A DNA stretch of 64,000 nucleotides, taken from NCBI RefSeq assembly GCF_024323335.1, contig NC_066582.1, positions 92,252,944 to 92,316,943 on the forward strand, in the 5' to 3' direction. The stretch is from Lathyrus oleraceus. Taxonomy: Eukaryota > Streptophyta > Magnoliopsida > Fabales > Fabaceae. Shown here in pieces: positions 20,817 to 31,564 of the stretch (positions are counted from its first letter, which is position 1; each line of letters starts with the position of its first letter). The notes beneath the pieces were generated by a model. It did not search any database. It had not been told where the DNA came from and was given only the letters and a program-made list of their open reading frames with translations. Position numbers and translations under genes: made by a program.

Positions 20817-22130
20817 CATTGCATATGAGCTTCATTTCACTAACCTGAAGGCGCCTAAAACTCCGCTGAATTGAATCTTCAACCACACTCAAAGGAACTC
20901 TCTCTTTTCTCTAAAAATTTCAGATCTAGAATTCAGTTTCCTCGACTGTTTTCTTTGATCTAAAAGTTCCTAGACCTCTTCACCTTGATCCATTGTGTAA
21001 GATCCCAATTTTGTCCCTAAGATCTCTCATGGCATCATAGCATTGCATTGCATAGCCTCAAGGATCTTTGAGCATCTTGGCTTCCTTTCCCTTTGGGTAG
21101 GGATCTTTGTGAGTGGTTCTGATCACCAGGCATGCTTGCATTGTATATCATTGCTTTTATCATTTTTGTTTACTAACCAAAAGCACAAAAATATTTCATT
21201 AACATTTGTTACTTGCAGCTTAAGTAATCACATGTCAAGCACATCATGAGCATCCTTTGTGCAAGAGTTGAGATATTTTCCTTGAGATAAGGACCACATG
21301 ATCATTCTAAGGAGCTCATATGAGCTAGGAATTCATTTTGAATCAAGTTCCCCAAGTGGTAAAGGCTCAAGTTCATCAAGGCATTTCCAGGTCATCTGAG
21401 GACCAGAAAGTCAACTGTGCAGTCAACTGAGGACTTTGAGATTGGGGAGATGAATTTAAATACCTCATTCATGTTCAAACAAAGTCTATTTGTCATTTCA
21501 AATATCTATCTTGAAGATTTTGAAGTCATATCAAAAGTTTCCAAAAATGGAAAGTGACCTGTAATTTCAAATTTCCAAAAATGGCAAGTTTTCAGTCCAT
21601 ATTCCACTTGACTTTCCAACATCAAAGAAGCTTCAAATTGATTTTTGGTGAGCATGAAAGTTGAAGATATTTCTCTCCCCTTTCCAAAAAGTCCAAGATT
21701 ATGTCCATCTGATGAATGGTTGAGAAGTTATGGCCAAATGATCACAAAGTATGCGTGGAAGTTCAACATGGCATAACTTTTTCTACAAAACTCCAAATTG
21801 GTCCATCCTTTTTGCAAAATACTCCTTGTGACCAATACTTTCCAAATGAATCATTGCCTTGCATGAAAGAAGCTCATATGATCACTTGTCCATGCATGTG
21901 CATTTTGGAGGGAAATTTGATAATTCAAATTTGGTTGATCATACAAGCAAAAGACCACTTCCATCATGTTTATTGGTTGGTTTTAAGTGAACTCGGAGCT
22001 CAGCATAGCACTGTTCACGTGCTACATGGCCACATGCTAAGCACACTTGCCATTTTTGCACTACACCTCATATTTCACTAATCTTGATTAACCAAAGCTT
22101 AATTGAGATTTCAGCATGATTAACACATGA

Positions 22131-22138
22131 TATAAATA
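22131..22138 (+). promoter_or_regulatory. sL TATA box
   Basis: TATAAATA at the corresponding depth of the LTR, with CATGCATG about 235 bp upstream (21891-21898). Confidence 0.5.
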
Positions 22139-24769
22139 GAAAATCATAACTGCATTTGCAAGAGAAACACAATTCAGATCTGAAAATTTCCATTTCCCTC
22201 CAAAATTCTCTCACTTTTATTTTCAATTTTCTTCACATAAACCTTCATTTTATTTGCATAATCATGATTATGGAGCATCACTGAGCAAGAATTAACATGG
22301 TTTGAAGAATTCTGTCCAGAATCAAGCAGATCGAGTGCATGAAGATGAAGATGGATTTCTGAAATTGAGCTGGATCCGAGCAGATTCAAGTGATTCTTTG
22401 TGCATAAAGCTTCAAGATACAAGCATAGGAAGAGATCTGGAGACTTTGGAAGCCTGAGGACACGAGTTTAGATCACTGCAATTTCAAGTAGGTTGAATTC
22501 GATCCTCTTATTTTGCCAATTTCTTGCCATGATTGTGTAGATCTAGTTCCCCTGAGCATGCTGATAGGTTTAGATCTTGATTTGGTTACATAATGAACAT
22601 GTATGATGAGATTCAAGTTTTGAGATCGAAAATGTTTTCGCTCGATCCGTTCAATTCATGATGATTTAGAGGAAGTTAATATGATATTTGAGATGTATGT
22701 TGGATGCTGATTCGATTGGTGTATAGTTTGTAGAATTCTGGAAAATTTGTTGGATCTCCGCTGCCTGAATGGCCGGAGAAGACGGTTGTTACCGCCGTCT
22801 GGTTTTTTGGTTAGGGTTTATGTGACGTGTATGCTGATTGTTGCCTACTTGTCCGATCCATTGGCTGTTATGCTATTGACCAATCCATATGTTTCTTTGA
22901 ACGCTGATGTGTGATGATGAATCATTTAGTGAAACGCGTCGTTTCACTTATCCATGATGTATGCTTGCGTGTTGCCTCCGTGTGTGTTCCATTGGCTTGT
23001 GTTGTTTTGACTGTGCTGAGTGTGTATTCACCTGCTGATGTGTGCTGCCATGTCAATTAATAATGCTGTGCGTTTTAATATTCAAATCTAAGTCGTGTGA
23101 TGTGCTTTGCGCGCGTGATCCAATGGCTAGCATTAATTCTGAGTTTAATTCAAATGTTATTTTCCCTCCATTTCTTTTTAATATGTCAATTATTTTCTTC
23201 ATCTTTGAAAAATCCTTAAAAATAGCAAAATGCTTCAAATTGAGTCCAATTTTTTTTCATAATCTTGTTTTGATCTCTAGTTTTTTATAGGATTTATTTC
23301 ATGATTTGTTTGTTTCTTGATTTTTATTTTGTGATTTTTGATTGAACACGGTGTCAAATTGATAGGTCATGATAATTGCTTTGTGAAATGCTCATGGTTA
23401 ATCCAATTGATCTGAAATTTTGCATGATTGATCTTCACATGTGATATGATTTCTTGGCTTTGGTTTGGAATTTTTATCATATGCCATCACTGTTTTGGAC
23501 ACATGATGATGTAGTGTGACAATTTGTGTCACATTCTTGACCTTGCATTTGTGCATTTTCATTCATATACCATTTGACCTCTTCTGGATCTGATTCTTTG
23601 CATGATGATCTTTCATAACATGAGTAGATTTCATAAAAAAATTCAAGGCCATTTGATGCTTTTCTGTTTTGATTTGGATTTTCTAACTTGGATGTCCATT
23701 TTATGCACCTTCGCTTGCCTTTGCTTTACATTGCTCATTTGATGCCTTTGCCTTATTAATTGATATTGGTCCTTTTGAGGACACTTTGTTGATCGATTGA
23801 ACTTGCATTATGCAAAAGATGAACTTCTGTTTTGATCATTTGGCTTGTCTTTGAACCTTGCCTTTACACTAGTAATTTGTACACATACTAATTGTACTTT
23901 GTGTTTCAGGTTTGAGCATTTAGCTTTGATGGTTGGTGTGGTCTCATTATTTGAGATGCAAGATGCTTTTGATTACTAACTTTTGTTGTGTTGTAGGTCC
24001 ATTGATGTGATGAACTCATTTGAGTGCTTGCACTTGTGATTTGCATTGTGTAGATATTAGAAAGTTCCACTGTTGTCTGTTGGTTTTTCTGAATACAACA
24101 TTAACTGTTTAGCTTTTGTACAGGTACATTAGTAGCTTGCTAGCTTTGCTTTGCTTAAGCTTTGGAGTATGGTTGATACACCACTGAGGTAGCTTGGCCT
24201 TCTTTCTCCATGTAGTCTGGAAGTCCTGTCGCCTTTTTGGCAGGCATTTGCTGAAGTCCTCCTTAAGAGGCTCTGATTGTGATTGTTTACATTTGTGCCA
24301 AAGACCTCCAAATGAGGCATGTGCTACTTGATAAGTCCTCCTAAGTGAAGAGGCAATTGACAGATAGAAGGGATTAACAATCAATCCCCTGTTATTCAGT
24401 GAGTCATTCACTATGCTCGCACTACGTGTTGATGCTCTTGAACAAGTACCTAAGATCTTTGTATAGAGTCAGTCAAGTGGAATAGGGTCCCTCTTTCTGG
24501 ATCCCCACGCTTTCTTTGATTCAAGCTCACCCAGACCAGGGTTAAGAGCATGAGGTCTCATCCTCATTACCACATTTCATCAGCTTCACCCTAACTCTCA
24601 ATGTTAGTGGTTAAGAGCTTCAGCATACCCCTACAGTTTTGGCTTGTTTGTCGAGGTTGATATGACCCCTCTTGACTAAAGCCCAACCATTTGTCTAAGC
24701 CTCTTGTTTGTATATAGAGTGTGATGATTGCTTTTCATGTGTTTGCTTTTCATGCATGTTTTTTGTTCA

Positions 24770-24922
24770 GGAGTCGGATATAAGTCCATATATTGGCATT
24801 CTGTTTCCGTTTTTTTGTTAGGAGTTGGATATAAGTCCATATATTGGCATTCTATTTCCTTTTTGTTGCTTGGAGTTGGATTTAAGTCCATATATTGGCA
24901 TTCTATTTCCTCTTTATTGTTG
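24770..24922 (+). repeat. 51-bp tandem repeat, three copies, in sL
   Basis: Units start at 24770, 24821 and 24872. Each holds GGAGT.GGAT.TAAGTCCAT and TATTGGCATTCT. The array is not seen in the other LTRs of the window. Confidence 0.85.
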
Positions 24923-25944
24923 ATTGCTTTTGCCTTGTGCTTGCTGCTTATTCCAAAGGATGGTACTTACTTGGATCATCTACATTTGATCTCAAGAGAG
25001 GAACTCCTAATGTGGTTTTGATCCTCATCTACCACCTTTATGTTTTCCTTAGAACTTAACCCTCATCTTTCACCCAAAATCCTTGTTTGTGCAAACATTT
25101 GACTTGTTTTCAACATTAGAAACCTAAGCCTTATGCTTTTGATTTTCAAACTTTCTTTTCATAATACTCATTTTGAATTGAATCTTTAAATCAACTTTGA
25201 CCATTTTTGTACAGACTTCTAATTGGTTAATTCAACCCATTCAAATCTCTTTTGTGGTTCCAATGTCCACTTTTTAATCAAAATTTTCCATAACCATTTG
25301 CTATTAGGTTTGAGTTATCTTTGTGGTAGATATAATACTCACCTTTGTCCTTAGTGATCGAATTGTAAGCCTTCCATGCTTATTATAAGGTTAACCCCTC
25401 ACTAGCATGTCGAAGCTATTCTCACATGGTGGACTTGTGGTTTTTCAGGTCGAGTTTTCTCCCTTTGATAACAAAAGACCTTAAGGCTTTTGGACCAATC
25501 AATCCACTCATTTGTTTTCGAAATTTTTTAGCCGAACTACGAGGTTTTGATCCTATCTTTTTTAAGATGGTACGTAGGCAATGGGTTTTATCCATCCAAA
25601 CACAAAAATGTAAATAAATTTGTACATTCTCTTCTCATCTCTTCAATCATGTTTGCACAATAAATAATTTCATAAATGATAACCTTTGCAACAAGTTGTG
25701 AGAAGGGCTCCCTAGGAGTACCTAGGATGTTGTGGGTGCCTAACACCTTCCCATGACATAACCAACCCCCTTACCCAGATCTCTATTTCTTTTATTAGTT
25801 TTCTTTGCAAAACTTCTTAGGTTTTTGTTCGCTTTCTAACCATTCCTTTGGATAAATAGAAGTGCGGTGGCGACTCGACTTTGTATGATTTACCTTGGAT
25901 TTAGTAGATATTTCCAATGGTAACGAATATACCGCTACACATTG

Positions 25945-28900
25945 GACTTCTGTGTTAATAAAACAAGCAAGGTTTCGTGCTCAATTCACCAGAACTCAAG
26001 CTTGCACTCCAACTGGTAATTTCCTCGATTCTCTTCATCCATGGGCTTTTTTGCTTGGATCTAACGTTGGCTGAAGTCCTCTCAATAGAGGCATGTGATT
26101 TGTGCTTTCAATTTTGCAAAAACATGAAGTTCATGATGAACACCATCATACTTCAGCTCTGATTTCTCCATTTATAGGGATCTAGAGTGGAAGTGCATGG
26201 TATAGGAGTGATATACATCACTTCCTCTTTCGATTGATATATAGATCGCCTCATTTGGTGGCCATTTGCATTTCTGCATTTTTTTGAACATGGTCGGAAT
26301 CTGGGAAGCTCACCGGAGAAGATGAAGTTTTCGGTGGCTTCATCGTGTCCAGTTTGAATCTGGACCGCTTGATCTGATTTCCAAATGCAATCAGGAATGT
26401 TACTTGTTATGACTTTTAATTTCTTCACGTGTGCACGCATTGACTGTGGTGTTTCATGAGCGCGCGCCTCTGGATCCTTGGATCTGCCAGCTCAATTAAT
26501 GAGCTCAGATCCAAGGGCTCTCTTTTTTACATTTTCTGAATTTCTTTTTATTTTTGTTTAATTCCTTTTATTTCAAAAAAATCATATCTCTCTCATTTTT
26601 AATCCAAAAATTATGGGACCAATTGCATTATTTCCGAAATAAATTCTAGTTTCTATTTCTGATTTTTAATATTTTTTATTTTGTCATTTGATATTTTTTG
26701 TGAATTTTCTCTTTTCTGGTTATTTTTAATTCATTTTAAATAGTTTTTGATATTCAAAAAATACAAAAATATTTTCCTAACCTATTTGAATGATGATGGA
26801 TCTATGAAAAATATTCTCATCAATTTTTGAATTGATTTGAGATTTATTTGAGATTTTAATTCAATTAGGTTATTTTTATTCATTTTTAATTGATTAAAAA
26901 TAGTTTTTGACTTTTAAAAATGCTGAAGTTTTTTGTCAAACTTTGTTTGACCTTATTGAACTTAGGATAAATCACTTGGACCTTTCAAGGTTGATTTGAA
27001 GTGATTTTGAAGTTTAACCTTTCCATTTATTTTTAATTCAAGTTTATTTTAATATTAAAAAATGCCAAAAATAGTTTATTCATTTCTTGACATCCAATCT
27101 TCATCTCACTTCTGTTTTTGATTGTTTGAACTTGACTTTTAATGTTATTGGTCAACATATGAGGATTGGTACATGATATTCCATTTAATTCATTTTATTT
27201 CGTCATTTCCATCTTCTCCTTCTTCTTCTTCTACTTCTTTTTTTTATCAATGAGTTGAAGGTTGATAAGTTAGCATTGATTAAGGAGATTTAACATTTCT
27301 TGACTCAAATCTAATTCATCTTGATCAATTGATCAAGTGAATGGCTTTGCATTAAGGATATGTTGTCTTCTAAATCATGTAAATGGCTTAAACCAATACA
27401 TGATCAATTCTCTTCTTCTTTTTGGCATGGCAAGTTATTGGGACTTGGTTCACTAATCAAGACTCCTAACTTGTGTTTGTTGCCTACATTATTATTGACC
27501 GGCCACAGATAGTTGTGACTTCTACATAAGTCCAATTACGATTGCTTAACATAGCGCTAAATTTTTCCTTATGGCATACTAACTATTAACCACTAACAAC
27601 TAACATTTACTTCTATGCAATTTACTTTTACGCAATTTACAATTCTTGCACATATTATTCATTTGCTTTTTCCTTTGCTCATTGGAGCACATGTTTATGT
27701 TAATGCCATTTGTCTTTTGCCCACTTGGGTATATAATTGTGTATATATCTTTTGTGCTTGTGTTTGTCTGTTTGTTGTGACTCACATACCAAGAATTGGA
27801 CAATATGGACTTAGAATTTAGGACCATCTTCTAAACTCCCTCTTGTCCATTCTTTGTTTGTTTATAGAACTTTTTGATGTGTGTTTTCTCTGTGCTAGGG
27901 GATTCCAACCTTGAGTTAACTTTGAAGAACCATTACCATGAGATCCTAAGAGAGAGATCCAATATGCCTTGAAGAACATTATCTCAAATTCATTGCTTGT
28001 TGATTGCTTGAAATATTTGCTTGTGATTGCTTATTCCAAAGGATGGGAGCTACTTGGATCATCAATATGATCTCAAGAGAGGAACTCCTTGTGTGGTTCA
28101 TTTTCTTATTCCTCACCTTTTTGTTTCACTTAGGACTTAGACATTCTTCTTCTTCTCTCCACTCTAACCCAAGCCAAAACTTTTTTGTGCAAACATTTCA
28201 TTTGTTTTCAACATTAGAAACCTAAGCCTTATGCTTTTGATTTTCAAACCTTCTCTAAATAATACTTATTTTGAATTGAACCTTTTAATCCACTTTGACC
28301 ATTTTTGTACATACTTCTAATTGGTAAATATAACCCATTCAAACTTCTTTTGTGCTTCCAATGGCCACTTCTTAATCAAATTTTTCCATAACCTTTAGCT
28401 ATTAGGTTTGAGTTATCTTTGTGGTAGATGTAATACTCACCTTTGTCCTTAGTGATGGACAATGAGCCTTCCATGCTTATTATAAGGTTAACCCCTCACT
28501 AGCATGTTGAAGCTATCCTCACATGGTGGACTTGTGGTTTTAGGTTGAGTTTTCTCCCTTTGATAACAAAAGACCTTAAGGCTTTTGGACCAATCAATTC
28601 ACCAACTCATTTTGAGATTTTTACCCCGAACTACGAGGTTTTGATCCTAATCTTTTTTAAGATGGTACGTAGGCAATGGGTTCATCCATTCAAACACAAA
28701 ATGTAAATAACTTGTACATTCTTTTCCCATCTCTTCATTCATGTTTGCACAAAAAAAAAATTCACAAGACAACAACCTTTACAACAAGTATGAAAAGGGT
28801 TCCCTAAGAGTACCTAGGATGTTTTGGGTGCCTAACACCTTCCCATTGCATAACCAACCCCCTTACCCAGATCTCTATTTCTTTTACTAGTTTTTGTTAA

Positions 28901-29027
28901 AACTTTTAGGTTTTTGTTCGCTTTCTAACCATTCCTTTCGATAAATAGAAGTGCGGTGGCGACTCGACTTGTATGGTTTACCTTGGATTTAGTCAATATT
29001 TCTAATGGTAACGAATACCCCGCTACA
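25945..29027 (+). repeat. O2 5' LTR, second segment
   Basis: Continues the O2 LTR after sL and its target duplication. Collinear with 42748-44214 and with the O1 and O3 LTRs. Ends CCCCGCTACA. Contains the hairpin at 28803-28818 (one stem mismatch) and the PBS-like TGGCGACTC at 28957-28965. Confidence 0.92.
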
Positions 29028-29033
29028 GAAAAG

Positions 29034-29051
29034 TGGCGACTCTGCTGGGGA
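29034..29051 (+). other. O2 primer-binding site (tRNA-Arg)
   Basis: TGGCGACTCTGCTGGGGA, identical to the O1 site, six bases after the LTR end. Confidence 0.87.
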
Positions 29052-29944
29052 TCATTTGCCTAGTGGGTTTTGCCTACTTTTCATTTTGTTGTATTATGTT
29101 ATATGTTTGTTTTGTGACATATTTTTGTGCAATTTGGGATTACTGTATTGTATGTAATGGTTGAATTGCTTGAATATTAATTCCTTGTATGCTTGGTGAT
29201 CTTTGTGAGATGAGTTCTATACCCGAACTCGAGTGCACTTAGGATAGGAGAATGGCATAGTCTTGTTGACTTGTGTGGAGTTATTCCTTAGCAAGTTGAC
29301 TTGCAAGTCCATTCACTTGGTGGAGGTCATGTTGGGATCAATAATGTCACACATGTAACTTGTGGTTAGACATTACTCTTTCCAATATAGACCTTACAAG
29401 CCAAGGACCTTAGTTTACCAAACCCATCTTGGCCTATTCTTAGGATGTAGTGCGAAAGTCGTTCAAGTGTAAGATTTGATACGATTGTTACGTGATACTA
29501 CACTCATAAGAGTCTCTCTTGAGAATATTTTTGGAATACGAGTATTCGTTTCTCCGATAATATCCAAAAGATGGGATGATGACTATGGGAACCTCTTGTA
29601 GAACATGTTTGGCAGGTTTAAACCCTAGTACATTCCCTTGGGGTGGTCCTTAACCAAGACTCCATGATCGTGACTTGCAACAAACCCTTGATTCATGGTT
29701 GATCCGTTCATATATCCTTAATATCAATGGAACTTGGGTGTTGATAAGGTATAAACCATAATCCACCAAAATGGATGATTGATATTAAGGATGATATGAT
29801 CCATCCCATGACCTTTGTTTGGTGTGCTTTGCTTGATCCTTGAGTGTGATTGTTGCATTCATGCACCCATTTGCATCCATATCATCAAAATAATAAGTAA
29901 ATTTTCAAGGAACTTAAGGGGGTTTATTTGCAAAATTTTCAGAC
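29052..29944 (+). other. O2 5' leader with inverted repeat
   Basis: About 890 bp noncoding. Inverted-repeat arms at 29714-29728 and 29778-29792 (15 bp perfect) surround a 49-nt loop, as in O1. Confidence 0.75.
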
Positions 29945-31396
29945 ATGGAAAGACAAAGAAGGAATACAAAGAAGTACAGTTTCAGGCAACCAGATTTGAA
30001 AGAGTTAAGGAATCTGACATCCTATGTACTAGATCCCTTGGGTTTCAAGGCTCGTTTTGGGAAGCTTCTTCCTCTTCTGACTACTCAGGTGGATGAAGGA
30101 CTGATGAGTGTATTGGTGCAGTTTTATGATCCTCTATATCGTTGCTTCTCGTTTCCGGACTTCCAGCTTTTGCCTACCCTTGAGGAGTATGCTTATCTTG
30201 TGGGTATACCTATCCTGGATCAGTTGCCGTTCAGTGGCTTGGAGAGTATTCCTACTTCTCAAGAAATAGCAGACATGTTACACCTAGATGAATCTCTGGT
30301 TGGTGCTCATATGACTACCAAAGATGGAATTCAAGGTCTCCCTTCTGAGTTCCTCATTGCTCAAGCTACTATGTATGGGGAGGCCATGAGTGAGGATGCC
30401 TTTGAAGCTATATTTGTTTTTCTCATCTATGGATTGGTTTTATTCCCCAACATCGACAAGTTTGTGGATGTGAACGCTATTAGGATCTTCTCTGCTCTTA
30501 ATCCCGTTCCTACTCTGTTGGGTGATGCTTATTTCTCTTTGAATATGAGGAATGCAAAGGGTGGTGGCGCTATTGTGTGTTGTTTACCTCTGTTGTATAA
30601 GTGGTTTATTTCTCACTTACCTCAGACGGTCGCTTTCAAGGAGAACAAAGGATGTCTACGGTGGTCCACGAGACTTATGTCTCTCACTAATGATGATATC
30701 TCTTGGTATAACCGCATGTATGATGGTGTGCAGATTATCGACTCAGGTGGTGAATTCTCCAATGTGCCTCTTCTTGGTACATGTGGTGGGATTAACTACA
30801 ACCCTGTTTTGGGACGTCGTCAGCTTGGGTTCCCCCAAAAGGATAAACCTAATAACATTTTGTTAGAGGGTGTGTTCTTTCAGGAGGGTAAAGATCCCCA
30901 AGGATTGAAAGCTAGGATGATCCGCGCTTGGCGCAAAATCCATAAAAAAGGAAGGAAGGAGTTGGGTCCTAAGAGTTGCATTGCTTTGGAGCCTTACACT
31001 GCTTGGGTAAGGAAGAGAGCGTCTGAGTATCTCATGCCTTACGAGTATCCGAGACCTACACCTATGATTGTGGCTGGGCCTCTAACCCTCCCTAATCAAG
31101 GAGTAGAGGAGTTGAGAGATGAAGACTGTTTGCGTGCTTGGGTCCGTGAACGCGAAGAGTTGCTCCAGCAGATTAAGGAGAAGGATGTGTTGATTGAGTT
31201 TCTTGAGCATCAGGTCATTGATGACCCTGATGATGCATGGACTTCTTTACTTCTTCAGTCTTCCCGGTTTTGGAAGAGGAAGTACGATCGACTCGCCAAA
31301 GAGAAGGCAGATATGGAGGCAGCTTATGAAGAGGAGGTGAAGAGGCTTCGTGCATCTTATCTTCCCGTGTCCCGAGCTTTAGATGATTGTTTTTAG
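29945..31396 (+). CDS. O2 ORF1 protein of unknown function, 483 aa
   Basis: Intact ORF between leader and gag. It starts MERQRRNTKKYSFRQPDL at the first ATG of the leader's end. Residues about 20-345 share the ORF1 domain seen in T1 and O4: VLVQFYDPLYRCFSFPDFQL, PTLEEYAYLVGIPI, a hydrophobic stretch (AIFVFLIYGLVLFPNIDKFV), LLYKWFISHLP, and a GGINYNPVLGRRQLGF motif. Residues about 380-475 are charged and helical, likely coiled coil. Function is unknown; in Ogre elements this ORF has no assigned enzyme activity. It remains open although the following gag-pro-pol frame has at least eight stops. Expression would come from the full-length LTR transcript. Confidence 0.87.
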   Translation: MERQRRNTKKYSFRQPDLKELRNLTSYVLDPLGFKARFGKLLPLLTTQVDEGLMSVLVQFYDPLYRCFSFPDFQLLPTLEEYAYLVGIPILDQLPFSGLESIPTSQEIADMLHLDESLVGAHMTTKDGIQGLPSEFLIAQATMYGEAMSEDAFEAIFVFLIYGLVLFPNIDKFVDVNAIRIFSALNPVPTLLGDAYFSLNMRNAKGGGAIVCCLPLLYKWFISHLPQTVAFKENKGCLRWSTRLMSLTNDDISWYNRMYDGVQIIDSGGEFSNVPLLGTCGGINYNPVLGRRQLGFPQKDKPNNILLEGVFFQEGKDPQGLKARMIRAWRKIHKKGRKELGPKSCIALEPYTAWVRKRASEYLMPYEYPRPTPMIVAGPLTLPNQGVEELRDEDCLRAWVREREELLQQIKEKDVLIEFLEHQVIDDPDDAWTSLLLQSSRFWKRKYDRLAKEKADMEAAYEEEVKRLRASYLPVSRALDDCF

Positions 31397-31564
31397 GGAT
31401 CCATAGGATGATTATTTTCCTTTACTCTTGTACATGATTGACAATGTTGTACTTCTTTTCCCTGATGTTATTTTATGAGATATTTCCATATGCGATAAAA
31501 TGCTTAATATTTCCAAAATTTGCAAATAAAACCCTAAAGTTCCTTTGAAATATAAAAACAAATC

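Larger units (their letters stand above)
19292..20995 (+). repeat. O2 5' LTR, first segment
   Basis: Starts TGTAAGACCC and is collinear with 41458 onward and 51170 onward. It contains a promoter-like module: palindrome CCTGTACAGG (20735-20744), RY-type CATGCATG (20747-20754) and TATA. Ends with CATTG (20991-20995), the target site of sL. Confidence 0.92.
20996..25939 (+). repeat. sL: solo Ogre LTR (4944 bp) nested in the O2 5' LTR
   Basis: Begins TGTAAGATCCC and ends ACCGCTACA. It is flanked by CATTG on both sides (20991-20995 and 25940-25944), and the interrupted target reads through cleanly in the O2 3' LTR near 42743. No internal Ogre sequence is present, so it is a solo LTR from intra-element recombination. 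It is a diverged subfamily member: its 5' third differs from the other LTRs and it carries a private 51-bp tandem repeat. It retains a TATA box (22131-22138), the conserved hairpin and the U5 PBS-like copy (25868-25876). Confidence 0.92.

Noticed and set aside
24676..24891. Minus-strand ORF with repeated MDL.PTP units
   Set aside because: Translation of the 51-bp tandem repeat inside a solo LTR; no homolog in the sister LTRs.
25977..26162. 61-codon ORF also present at 42779-43090
   Set aside because: Duplicated only because both lie in O2's two LTRs; no domain, and the frames end at different points.
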